A stretch of 40,343 bases of DNA from positions 1 through 40,343 of IMG/VR virus record IMGVR_UViG_3300045999_006059. One strand, 5' to 3'. A program made the translations under genes and the position numbers. Positions 1-5,886 of this stretch are shown here, piece by piece (position 1 is the stretch's first letter; each line of letters starts with the position of its first letter). The notes below the pieces were generated by a model, which was not told the DNA's origin, searched no databases, and was given only the letters and a program-made list of their open reading frames with translations. The DNA is from a virus.

Positions 1-480
1 GAAACCGTCGAGGCTGGCCCTGTAGAGGTTGGCCCTGTAGAGGTTGGCCCCGTAGAGGCTGGCCCCGTTGAGGTTGGCCCCGTCGAGGCTGGCCCCGTCG
101 AGGCTGGCCCCGTCGAGGCTGGCCCTGTAGAGGCTGGCCCCGTCGAGGCTGGCCCTGTAGAGGTTGGCCCTGTAGAGGTTGGCCCCGTTGAGGTTGGCCC
201 CGTTGAGGCTGGCCCCGTCGAGGTTGGCCCCGTTGAGGTTGGCCCCGTTGAGGCTGGCCCCGTAGAGGCTGGCCCCGTTGAGGTTGGCCCCGTCGAGGCT
301 GGCCCCGTCGAGGCTGGCCCCGTTGAGGTTGGCCCCGTTGAGGCTGGCCCCGTCGAGACTGGCCCTGTAGAGGTTGGCCCCGTAGAGGCTGGCCCCGTTG
401 AGGTTGGCCCCGTTGAGGTTGGCCCCGTCGAGGTTGGCCCCGTTGAGGCTGGCCCCGTCGAGGCTGGCCCCGTTGAGGTT
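1..480 (-). repeat. 15-bp tandem array coding pentapeptide repeats (left part)
   Basis: Thirty-one complete 15-bp units plus one divergent terminal unit (bases 1-15), each coding one pentapeptide on the minus strand: (N/S)-L-(N/D/Y)-(G/R)-A. On the plus strand the unit is GGCCC[C/T]GT[T/C/A]GAGG[T/C]T; nearly all variation falls on three bases. Arg units occur only with Tyr. A single silent variant (GAGACT) is seen at 352-360. Bases 5-133 are identical to 40214-40342 at the other end of the window, while bases 2-4 and 134 differ. This looks like a minisatellite inside a gene that an assembler could not traverse. Confidence 0.95.
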
Positions 481-609
481 GGCCCGGTTTGCAATCGCCC
501 ACTTGACCGAAAGCCCGACTTTCACCGATCCTTCTGCATTATCGGCGCAATCAATCTCGGCTGTAAACTGGACAGCACCCGACCAGCGATTGAGGATATC
601 AAACTTCAT
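1..609 (-). CDS. Pentapeptide-repeat protein, N-terminal part (continues at right end)
   Basis: This is the start of a pentapeptide-repeat protein whose 3' end is at the right end of the window, in the same frame (the 40209-bp offset between the ends is divisible by three). The ATG at 609 overlaps the stop of the upstream gene (ATGA). About 42 residues of non-repeat N-terminus (MKFDILNRWSGAVQF, then an Asp/Glu-rich stretch and KVGLSVKWAIANR) precede at least 31 repeats. Such repeats fold as a right-handed quadrilateral beta-helix. Some members mimic DNA (MfpA/Qnr), but most phage copies, including this N/C-terminal architecture, have no known function. It sits in the middle of the leftward accessory operon. 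The last codon visible here (Phe, bases 1-3) breaks the repeat and may be an assembly-end artefact. Confidence 0.9.
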   Translation of the reverse strand, partial: MKFDILNRWSGAVQFTAEIDCADNAEGSVKVGLSVKWAIANRANLNGASLDGASLNGANLDGANLNGANLNGASLYGANLYRASLDGASLNGANLNGASLDGASLDGANLNGASLYGASLNGANLNGANLDGASLNGANLNGANLYRANLYRASLDGASLYRASLDGASLDGASLDGANLNGASLYGANLYRANLYRASLDGF

Positions 610-737
610 TCCCCGCCCTCCATATCGTCAACAAGGCATTGCGCCTCGTCGCGGTCCATGCGGATGCGAAAGGCACGGCAACCGCTGACTATGGTGACAA
701 TGGGGCGGCGTTGGCGGGGGCGGAATTTGATGGTCAT
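606..737 (-). CDS. Small basic hypothetical protein (43 aa)
   Basis: A short ORF beginning MTIKFRPRQRRPIVT. Its ATG overlaps the stop of the upstream 78-aa gene (ATGA), and its own TGA overlaps the ATG of the pentapeptide-repeat gene, so it sits in frame between two coupled genes. The N-terminal third is strongly basic and the C-terminus acidic (DRDEAQ...DDMEGGE). I recognise no family. Support comes from the double overlap rather than from homology. Confidence 0.6.
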   Translation of the reverse strand: MTIKFRPRQRRPIVTIVSGCRAFRIRMDRDEAQCLVDDMEGGE

Positions 738-970
738 GATTGCACCTCGGGCTGAACAATTTCGCTATCTGGGTGGATCGTTAGGTTAACATCAGAAATC
801 GCATGGCAAAGCTGCAACCTCGCCCGCATTTCGTCGATCACCAGTATCGCCCGCTTGTAGGCTTCTGCGATCTGCTCCTGCGTAGTCAGCAGCCCATATT
901 CAAAACTGCGGCGGTCTGCCTGAAATGCGTAAACCCGATCAATCAGGTGTTCTTGCTTTTTCCGTGCCAT
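734..970 (-). CDS. Hypothetical protein, helical (78 aa)
   Basis: The reading frame is open further upstream, but the credible start is the second of two adjacent ATGs (970), about 7 bases after a GGAG ribosome site; an ATG at 973 is also possible. The protein starts MARKKQEHLIDRVYAFQ and is mostly predicted helix (EQIAEAYKRAILVIDEMRA). Its stop overlaps the next start (ATGA). No recognised domain. It is the second gene of the leftward operon. Confidence 0.65.
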   Translation of the reverse strand: MARKKQEHLIDRVYAFQADRRSFEYGLLTTQEQIAEAYKRAILVIDEMRARLQLCHAISDVNLTIHPDSEIVQPEVQS

Positions 971-1010
971 CATCGTTCTCCGTTGTAAGGGCGGGGCTAG
1001 GCCCCGAGGG

Positions 1011-1166
1011 TCAGTACTCAAGCCCGGTTTCGGCAGTGTATTCGGCGCGAAGGGCTGCGAACTTGGCAGGGGTGAACACCACGTCATAGCGGGCAACACG
1101 CGCAGACCGACGAACGGCTACGCACCAGTTGCGGGTTCCAATCTTCGCTTCGATCCAGTTTGCCAT
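1011..1166 (-). CDS. First gene of the leftward operon, hypothetical (51 aa)
   Basis: This is the first ORF after the leftward promoter. It begins MANWIEAKIGTRNWCVAVR and has a clear GGAG site 9 bases before the ATG. The ORF is short but has alphaproteobacterial codon use. I do not recognise the family. Its position next to the operators, opposite the Cro-like gene, makes a regulatory role conceivable, but no helix-turn-helix is visible, so this is inference only. Confidence 0.6.
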   Translation of the reverse strand: MANWIEAKIGTRNWCVAVRRSARVARYDVVFTPAKFAALRAEYTAETGLEY

Positions 1167-1204
1167 CGCGTCGTCTCCTCTGTGGCGTTGTGCCTATGGG
1201 AAGG

Positions 1205-1233
1205 ACTATGCCGGAAAACTTTTCGCATGGCAA
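1205..1233 (-). promoter_or_regulatory. Leftward promoter candidate
   Basis: Read on the minus strand there is a -35 TTGCCA (1233-1228), exactly 17 bases, then a -10 CATAGT (1210-1205). The first leftward gene starts 39 bases beyond the -10. One operator arm (1214-1224) lies in the spacer and the other (1236-1246) directly upstream of the -35, so a bound regulator would block polymerase. Sigma-70 type by sequence only. Confidence 0.55.
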
Positions 1234-1246
1234 CTGAAAAGTTTTC
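1214..1246. promoter_or_regulatory. Paired operator between the divergent operons
   Basis: Two 11-base arms, GAAAACTTTTC (1214-1224) and GAAAAGTTTTC (1236-1246), are exact reverse complements of each other. Each is itself almost palindromic. Their centres are 22 bases apart, about two helical turns, so two dimers could bind on one DNA face. They lie between the first leftward gene and the Cro-like gene, which is the obvious candidate to bind them. Confidence 0.65.
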
Positions 1247-1282
1247 TTGCAACGATCTTTTTTCTATGCCAATGTCTGCGGC

Positions 1283-1474
1283 ATGAACACACCTCACCAA
1301 ATCATCGACGCCCTGACCGCAGAAGCGGTTGCATCGCGTCTCGGCATCACCAAGGAAGCTGTCGGCAAGGCGCTGAAGGCTGGCAAGTTGCCTGCGCCCT
1401 GGTTTGACACGCTTGAACGCATGGCGGGCTGCGAGTTGCCACGCCACGTCTTTACGTTCAAGGGTGAGGCATGA
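1283..1474 (+). CDS. Cro-like helix-turn-helix regulator (63 aa)
   Basis: Small DNA-binding protein. Residues about 12-35 (TAEAVASRLGITKEAVGKAL) form a helix-turn-helix like those of Cro/YdaS-type regulators, followed by a short basic and hydrophobic tail (KLPAPWFDTLERM). It is the first gene of the rightward operon, just downstream of the paired operator, and is the only plausible immunity or early-switch regulator in the window. The ATG at 1283 has no good ribosome site, so leaderless translation or a start further upstream in the same frame (1247) is possible. Its stop overlaps the dpdA start (ATGA), so both are early genes. Confidence 0.75.
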   Translation: MNTPHQIIDALTAEAVASRLGITKEAVGKALKAGKLPAPWFDTLERMAGCELPRHVFTFKGEA

Positions 1475-2217
1475 GGTTCTTTGTTGGACTTCACCAGCCG
1501 TCAGACGCCAAGAACTTCAGCGCGGCGTTTATCTCTGTCAACCGCATCCGCAACCGCAAGTCGGCTTTCATTGTGGGCGATTGGATCATGGACAGCGGCG
1601 CGTTTACCGAGATTGCCACGCATGGCCATTATCGGCACGGCGTCGAGGAATATGCCGAACAAATCCGGCGTTGGAAATCATGCGGAAACATGATTGCGGC
1701 GGTGGCGCAGGATTACATGTGCGAGCCGTGGATGCTGGAAAAGACGGGCCTGACCGTTGCCGATCACCAGCGGCTGACGATTGAACGCTATGACGCTTTG
1801 GTCGCCTGCGACACGGGCGCTTACATCATGCCAGTTTTGCAAGGCTATGCAGCGGCTGACTATGTGGCCCACATCCGCGCATATGGCTCCAGGCTGGCAT
1901 TTGGTGCCTATGTGGGTGTCGGGTCGGTCTGCAAGCGCAACGGCAACCCTGCGGCAATTCTGCGGGTTCTGGACGCCATCAAGACCGAACGCCCCGATCT
2001 GCGGCTGCATGGCTTCGGCCTGAAAACAACCGCCCTGAACTGCGCCCCGATCATCGCACAACTGCACAGCGCCGACAGCATGGCGTGGTCATTTGCAGCT
2101 CGCAAGGCGGGTGGCAATCCGAACGACTGGCGCGAAGCCAAGCGGTTCGAGACGCGCATCGAAAACGGGCGCGGACGCAGGGCTGCAATTCAAACCGAGT
2201 GGGAGTTTGCAGCATGA
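1471..2217 (+). CDS. dpdA: DpdA-like 7-deazaguanine DNA transglycosylase
   Basis: A 248-aa protein resembling the DpdA family, DNA relatives of tRNA-guanine transglycosylase that swap guanine in DNA for a 7-deazaguanine such as preQ0. Visible features: MDSGAFTEI (residues 40-48), matching the TGT base-binding Asp motif (D41); AQDYMCEP (79-86); PVLQGY (121-126); VGVGSVCKRNG (148-158), the glycine-rich base pocket; and SADSMAWSF (200-208), with D202 in the position of the TGT nucleophile. The zinc site of tRNA enzymes is absent, as expected for the short phage form. No preQ0 synthesis genes (folE, queD, queE, queC) are in the window, so host preQ0 is the likely substrate. It is translationally coupled to the Cro-like gene, hence expressed early, and probably protects phage DNA from restriction. 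Confidence 0.85.
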   Translation: MRFFVGLHQPSDAKNFSAAFISVNRIRNRKSAFIVGDWIMDSGAFTEIATHGHYRHGVEEYAEQIRRWKSCGNMIAAVAQDYMCEPWMLEKTGLTVADHQRLTIERYDALVACDTGAYIMPVLQGYAAADYVAHIRAYGSRLAFGAYVGVGSVCKRNGNPAAILRVLDAIKTERPDLRLHGFGLKTTALNCAPIIAQLHSADSMAWSFAARKAGGNPNDWREAKRFETRIENGRGRRAAIQTEWEFAA

Positions 2218-2348
2218 CCCACATGACTTTCCCCGCCGCTGACCTCTCCGTCTTACGGATCGCGGCGCAACTGGCCCCTGTGGCCTACCCGTCAGATCGT
2301 TCCTCACTGCGGTCTGGCGGGTTTTTCATTTCACGGATCATCACATGA
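2214..2348 (+). CDS. Possible small ORF bridging dpdA and the helicase (44 aa)
   Basis: This ORF starts at an ATG overlapping the dpdA stop (ATGA) and ends at a TGA overlapping the helicase ATG, both in the same frame. That double coupling argues for translation. Against it, the second half is laid over a terminator-like hairpin (2288-2326), and the peptide (MTHMTFPAADLSVLRIAAQ...) has no recognisable family. It could be a leader-type ORF whose translation melts the hairpin. Confidence 0.35.
   Translation: MTHMTFPAADLSVLRIAAQLAPVAYPSDRSSLRSGGFFISRIIT
2288..2326 (+). terminator. Intrinsic terminator or attenuator after dpdA
   Basis: A 12-bp stem (2288-2299 with 2310-2321, two G-U pairs) with a 10-base loop is followed directly by TTTTT (2322-2326). 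It lies between dpdA and the helicase gene and inside a small coupled ORF. In an operon that clearly continues, it probably acts as a partial terminator, separating the regulator/dpdA pair from the rest of the early genes. Confidence 0.6.
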
Positions 2349-3727
2349 CATTGCAAGCTTATCGTGAGTTCATTGCGTCTCGTGCTGTCACGTCGCAGGT
2401 TGCCGGGTTCAAGGCCCGTCCGATCAATCCCGCCGCAAAGGCACATCAGGACGCGGTTCTGCGCTTTGCTTTGGAACGGGGCAAGTCGGCAGCGTTCCTT
2501 GATACAGGTCTGGGCAAATCCTTCATTGAGTTGGAGTTTGCCAGACAGTGCGCCGATGAAACCGGAAAGCCGTCCCTGATCCTGACACCGCTTGCCGTCG
2601 CTGGCCAGATGGTGCGCGAGGGGCATAAGTTCGGGATCGACGCCAGACAGATCAGGGAACAGTCGCAGGTCGGTTCTGGCGTCATGGTGGCAAACTATGA
2701 ACGGCTTGCCAAGCTGGACCCGGCGACGTTTGGCGCGGTCATCCTGGATGAAAGCAGCATCCTGAAAAGCTATGCGGGCCGGACCCGTGCCATGATCGAG
2801 GATGCTTTCTACAGCACACCTTACAAGCTGGCAGCAACAGCAACGCCATCCCCGAATGATCACACCGAACTTGGCAACCATGCAGAGTTTCTTGGCGTCA
2901 TGCGGCAACAGGAAATGCTGTCAAAGTGGTTCATCAACGACACCGCGACCGCCTCTCAGGAATGGCGTCTGAAGGGTCATGCAATCACTGACTTCTGGTC
3001 ATGGGTCGCGTCATGGTCGCGCTGCGCAACATTGCCGTCCGATTTGGGCGGCGATGACACCGGATACGTCCTGCCCGAGATTGATCGGCGCGTGCATGAA
3101 GTCGCAGCGGATCGAATGGACAAGATCAGCGAAGGGATGCTGTTTCGCATTCCCGAAATGTCCGCCACTTCTTTCCACGAAGAAAAGCGGCTGACCCTAA
3201 AGCAGCGTTGCGACATGGCCGCAGAACTGGCCACGCATGACAAGCCCGTAACTGTCTGGTGCGAGACAAACGACGAAAGCGCCGCACTGGCAAAGATGAT
3301 CCCGGATGCCGTCGAAGTTCATGGGTCACTTGATCCAGACGAGAAAGAGCGTCGGCTTTTGGGATTTGCGGACGGTGACTATAGGGTGATCGTGACCAAG
3401 CCTAAATTGGCCGGGTTCGGCGTCAACTGGCAACATTGTTCCCATGCCGTCTTTGCGTCAATCAGCTTTTCATATGAGCAGCACTATCAGGCAGTTCGCC
3501 GTTCGCATCGGTTCGGCCAATCAGAAACGGTCAAGAATGACATCGTGATCAGCGACACAGAAGCGTCGATCTGGAATGTCATCAACGTCAAATCCAAGAA
3601 GCACGACGAAATGAAGCGCCGGATGGCCGATGCCATGCGTGACGCGCAATCATCAGCCGGACGCAGGGTTGTGTATGACCGCCCGCTTGATCTGGCATTC
3701 CCCGAATGGATCAGGACAGCGAAATGA
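2345..3727 (+). CDS. SNF2-like DEAD/DEAH-box helicase
   Basis: A 460-aa superfamily 2 ATPase. Walker A is DTGLGKS (residues 53-59), motif II is LDES (134-137, DESS rather than DEAH), motif III is ATATP (164-168), and the SNF2-type motif VI QAVRRSHRFGQ lies at about 382-392 with the arginine finger. It has both RecA-like lobes and little else, so it is a minimal translocase. It is coupled by an ATGA overlap to the downstream DNA methyltransferase, a pairing common in phages. dpdA is immediately upstream; bacterial dpd islands also contain an SNF2-type helicase, but homology to that one is not shown here. Likely role: DNA remodelling or modification, not replication fork unwinding. Confidence 0.85.
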   Translation: MTLQAYREFIASRAVTSQVAGFKARPINPAAKAHQDAVLRFALERGKSAAFLDTGLGKSFIELEFARQCADETGKPSLILTPLAVAGQMVREGHKFGIDARQIREQSQVGSGVMVANYERLAKLDPATFGAVILDESSILKSYAGRTRAMIEDAFYSTPYKLAATATPSPNDHTELGNHAEFLGVMRQQEMLSKWFINDTATASQEWRLKGHAITDFWSWVASWSRCATLPSDLGGDDTGYVLPEIDRRVHEVAADRMDKISEGMLFRIPEMSATSFHEEKRLTLKQRCDMAAELATHDKPVTVWCETNDESAALAKMIPDAVEVHGSLDPDEKERRLLGFADGDYRVIVTKPKLAGFGVNWQHCSHAVFASISFSYEQHYQAVRRSHRFGQSETVKNDIVISDTEASIWNVINVKSKKHDEMKRRMADAMRDAQSSAGRRVVYDRPLDLAFPEWIRTAK

Positions 3728-4713
3728 AGAAACCCGAGTATCAAGGCAACGGATGGGCAATCCACAATTCTGATTGCATCGAAGGTATGCACGCCATGCC
3801 GGAAAGCAGCGTTGACTGTGCTATTTTCTCTCCCCCGTTCGGTGATCTGTTCGTCTATTCAGACAGCGAACGCGACCTTGGAAACGCTGGCACTGGCGCG
3901 GCTTTCATCAATCAATACAAGTTCTTTGCCGATGCCTTGACCCGCGTCATGAAGCCCGGTCGCATGACATGCGTGCATTGCACCGATCTGCCCATGCGGA
4001 AAGGCCGTGATGGCGCTATCGGGCTGAATGACTTTTCCGGTGATTTGATTAAAGCGCATTCGGATGCCGGTATGATCTATCATGGCCGGGTGACGATCTG
4101 GAAAGATCCGGTTGTGGAAATGCAGCGGACCAAAGCCCTTGGCCTGCTATACAAACAAATCCGCAAAGACAGCACGATGAACCGCGTCGGCATGCCTGAC
4201 TATATGCTGTTCTTTCGCGCCCCCGGTGACAATCCTGATCGGGTTGAACACGCCGCGCCGGGGGACAAGGAAGCGATCAAGATTGCGCGAAATTGGTTTC
4301 AGGAAATGCACCGTCACGGGCTGGCGTCTGGCGTTCCGTCCGATCAGGCATTGGCCGAACTGGTCAGACATGCAGAGTTTGACGTTTACGAATGGCAGAA
4401 GCTGGCCAGCCCGGTCTGGATGAATATCCAGCAAGGCAACGTCCTGAACCGCATGAAGGGCGACGGCGACGAGCGGCATGTTTGCCCGTTGCAACTGGAC
4501 ACAATCGAAAACTGCCTGAGGCTGTACAGCAAGCCCGGTGATGTGGTCATGGACCCCTTCAACGGCATTGGATCGACGGGTTATCAGGCCGTCAAAATGT
4601 TCCGGCGCTATCTCGGGTTCGAGTTGAAGCCGGAATACGCAAAGCAGGCAAGCCGCAACCTGAAACAGGCCGAAGCATCGGTCGGCGATCTGTTCGGGAT
4701 TGCGGCGGAATGA
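3724..4713 (+). CDS. Beta-class DNA methyltransferase, probably N4-cytosine
   Basis: A 329-aa amino-methyltransferase. The catalytic motif IV is SPPF (residues 36-39), which favours N4-cytosine over N6-adenine methylation (usually DPPY/NPPY). The S-adenosylmethionine motif DPFNGIGSTG is near the C-terminus (about 277-286), the permuted order of the beta class. I chose the ATG at 3724 because it overlaps the helicase stop (ATGA) and has AGGA about 9 bases upstream; an in-frame ATG at 3706 is less likely. No restriction endonuclease is next to it, so it is an orphan enzyme that would protect phage DNA or alter gene expression. The target sequence is not predictable. Confidence 0.88.
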   Translation: MKKPEYQGNGWAIHNSDCIEGMHAMPESSVDCAIFSPPFGDLFVYSDSERDLGNAGTGAAFINQYKFFADALTRVMKPGRMTCVHCTDLPMRKGRDGAIGLNDFSGDLIKAHSDAGMIYHGRVTIWKDPVVEMQRTKALGLLYKQIRKDSTMNRVGMPDYMLFFRAPGDNPDRVEHAAPGDKEAIKIARNWFQEMHRHGLASGVPSDQALAELVRHAEFDVYEWQKLASPVWMNIQQGNVLNRMKGDGDERHVCPLQLDTIENCLRLYSKPGDVVMDPFNGIGSTGYQAVKMFRRYLGFELKPEYAKQASRNLKQAEASVGDLFGIAAE

Positions 4714-4714
4714 C

Positions 4715-4945
4715 ATGGGGCCATGCCGTCAATGCGGACAGCCCGGATGCTACGGCTTCGAGGTCATGCCACGTCAGACCCCGCCAAGACGTTCCTGGGC
4801 CTGTCCTATCCACCGTGACGATGTGGAGCGAGCATGGGCCGACGCTTGCGCAAAAGCGTCTGGCATTGGCGGCACTGATCGAACGGCGGAACCGGGGCGA
4901 CCGAAGCCACAAACTGCACAGCCGGATTTGTTCGGCACGCCTTGA
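4715..4945 (+). CDS. Small zinc-finger-like protein (76 aa)
   Basis: Begins MGPCRQCGQPGCYGFEVMP and continues WACPIHR, giving Cys-X2-Cys then Cys-X2-His spacing, a probable zinc knuckle. The C-terminus ends in a Pro/Gln-rich tail with QPDLF. Proteins of this layout occur next to SSB in alphaproteobacterial phages. It starts just after the methyltransferase stop. Function unknown; its position suggests a replication or recombination accessory role. The second half overlaps another ORF (4821-4976). Confidence 0.65.
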   Translation: MGPCRQCGQPGCYGFEVMPRQTPPRRSWACPIHRDDVERAWADACAKASGIGGTDRTAEPGRPKPQTAQPDLFGTP

Positions 4946-4976
4946 AATCATCGCAATGGAGATTGCTCTTGCTTAA
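4821..4976 (+). CDS. Overlapping small ORF, basic helical (51 aa)
   Basis: Reads in another frame over the end of the zinc-finger-like gene. The peptide starts MWSEHGPTLAQKRLALAAL and ends RLEIIAMEIALA, giving a plausible amphipathic helix. Its stop overlaps the TTG start of SSB, so its translation could deliver ribosomes to SSB. The frame is open back to 4710, overlapping the methyltransferase stop, so a longer version is possible. Both overlapping frames look coding; only one may be. Confidence 0.4.
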   Translation: MWSEHGPTLAQKRLALAALIERRNRGDRSHKLHSRICSARLEIIAMEIALA

Positions 4977-5394
4977 TCAATGTCAGTTTATCGGAAACCT
5001 TGGGGCCGATCCTGAGATCAGGACCATGCAGAACGGCAACAAAGTCTGCGGACTTCGCCTTGCCGTGTCCGAAACATGGAAGGACAAGAACACGGGCGAG
5101 AAGAAGGAATCGACAGAATGGGTGTCGGTTTCAATCTTCAATGAACATCTTGTCAAGATCGCAGAAAGCTACCTCAAGAAGGGCAGCAAGGTCTTTGTTC
5201 AAGGCAAGCTGAAAACCCGCAAATGGCAGGACCAGTCGGGCGCGGATCGCTACAGCACGGAAGTTGTGTTGCAAGGTTTTGACGGCAAGATTGAACTTCT
5301 TGGCGGGAAGCCTTCGCAGGATGACGGCGGATACAGCGCCCCGTCAAATGACCAGCAATCGCGCCGCGATATCGAAGACGAAATCCCGTTCTGA
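4969..5394 (+). CDS. ssb: Single-stranded DNA-binding protein
   Basis: A 141-aa OB-fold SSB: QFIGNLGADPEIR near the N-terminus, the conserved WKDKNTGEKKE and TEWVSVSIF stretch, then VFVQGKLKTRKWQD. It has a short disordered linker and the acidic tip DIEDEIPF that recruits partner proteins. I chose the TTG at 4969 because a GGAG lies 7 bases before it and because it yields the expected LNQCQFIGN start; the ATG at 4942 would add a foreign leader. It binds ssDNA in replication and recombination with the ERF/YqaJ pair downstream. Confidence 0.93.
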   Translation: MLNQCQFIGNLGADPEIRTMQNGNKVCGLRLAVSETWKDKNTGEKKESTEWVSVSIFNEHLVKIAESYLKKGSKVFVQGKLKTRKWQDQSGADRYSTEVVLQGFDGKIELLGGKPSQDDGGYSAPSNDQQSRRDIEDEIPF

Positions 5395-5395
5395 C

Positions 5396-5695
5396 ATGCG
5401 CCGCGCCGCCAAAGTAGACCGCAATCAATCCGAAATCGTTGAGGCCCTCCGCATGGTAGGCGCAACGGTTCAACCGCTTCACGCGGTCGGAAATGGTTGC
5501 CCGGATTTGGCGGTAGGTTATCGCGGCGTCAATTACATGATCGAAGTTAAGGACGGTGAGAAGTCGCCATCCCGGCGCGTATTGACCCCGGATCAGGTGG
5601 ATTTTCACGCTACCTGGCGCGGCCAAATTGCCATTGCGGAAACGGTCAAAGATGCTTTGCTGATTATCGGCGCTTTGCGGGGGGAAATATCATGA
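5396..5695 (+). CDS. VRR-NUC domain nuclease (99 aa)
   Basis: A compact PD-(D/E)XK nuclease of the VRR-NUC type: E13 region (SEIVEALRMVGA), the core GNGCPDLAVGYRG followed by YMIEVKDG with the catalytic D and E-x-K, then SRRVLTPDQVDFHATW. Phage stand-alone VRR-NUC proteins act on branched DNA such as Holliday junctions. It begins 2 bases after the SSB stop and its own stop overlaps the next ATG. It fits the recombination cluster around it. Confidence 0.87.
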   Translation: MRRAAKVDRNQSEIVEALRMVGATVQPLHAVGNGCPDLAVGYRGVNYMIEVKDGEKSPSRRVLTPDQVDFHATWRGQIAIAETVKDALLIIGALRGEIS

Positions 5696-5886
5696 CCCCC
5701 GGACATTCTTCTTTGCAATCGGCTGCGAATGGGGGTAAAATGAGCGGGCAGGGCGGCGCTACCAACGCTCATCCCTGCCCTAACCATACGGAACCTGAAC
5801 GGAGGTCCGACAGCATGGCTGACAAAGCCAATATAGCGATTCCGCATCTGCATTCAACATCTATAGCGATGTGCGGTGATGCATGA
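5692..5886 (+). CDS. Hypothetical protein (64 aa)
   Basis: Coupled on both sides by ATGA overlaps (to the VRR-NUC nuclease and to the winged-helix gene), which is the main reason to accept it. The sequence is low in hydrophobic core residues (HSSLQSAANGGKMSGQGG...) and unlikely to fold alone. A strong GGAGG lies 9 bases before an internal ATG at 5815, so a 23-aa product is an alternative. No recognised family. Confidence 0.45.
   Translation: MTPGHSSLQSAANGGKMSGQGGATNAHPCPNHTEPERRSDSMADKANIAIPHLHSTSIAMCGDA

Noticed and set aside
5-133. The 129 bp shared by both ends as true direct terminal repeats of a linear phage genome.
   Set aside because: It lies inside a single gene's repeat array in frame, and the outermost bases differ; an array copy plus a broken assembly explains it better.
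1-480. The terminal repeats look at first like a CRISPR array or simple-sequence artefact.
   Set aside because: Units are contiguous 15-mers with no spacers, stay in frame, and code a normal pentapeptide protein with unique N- and C-terminal domains on the two contig ends.
398-688. A plus-strand ORF with repeated Leu-Ala-Pro-Arg units near the left end.
   Set aside because: It is the complement of the pentapeptide array; its repetition comes from the real minus-strand gene.
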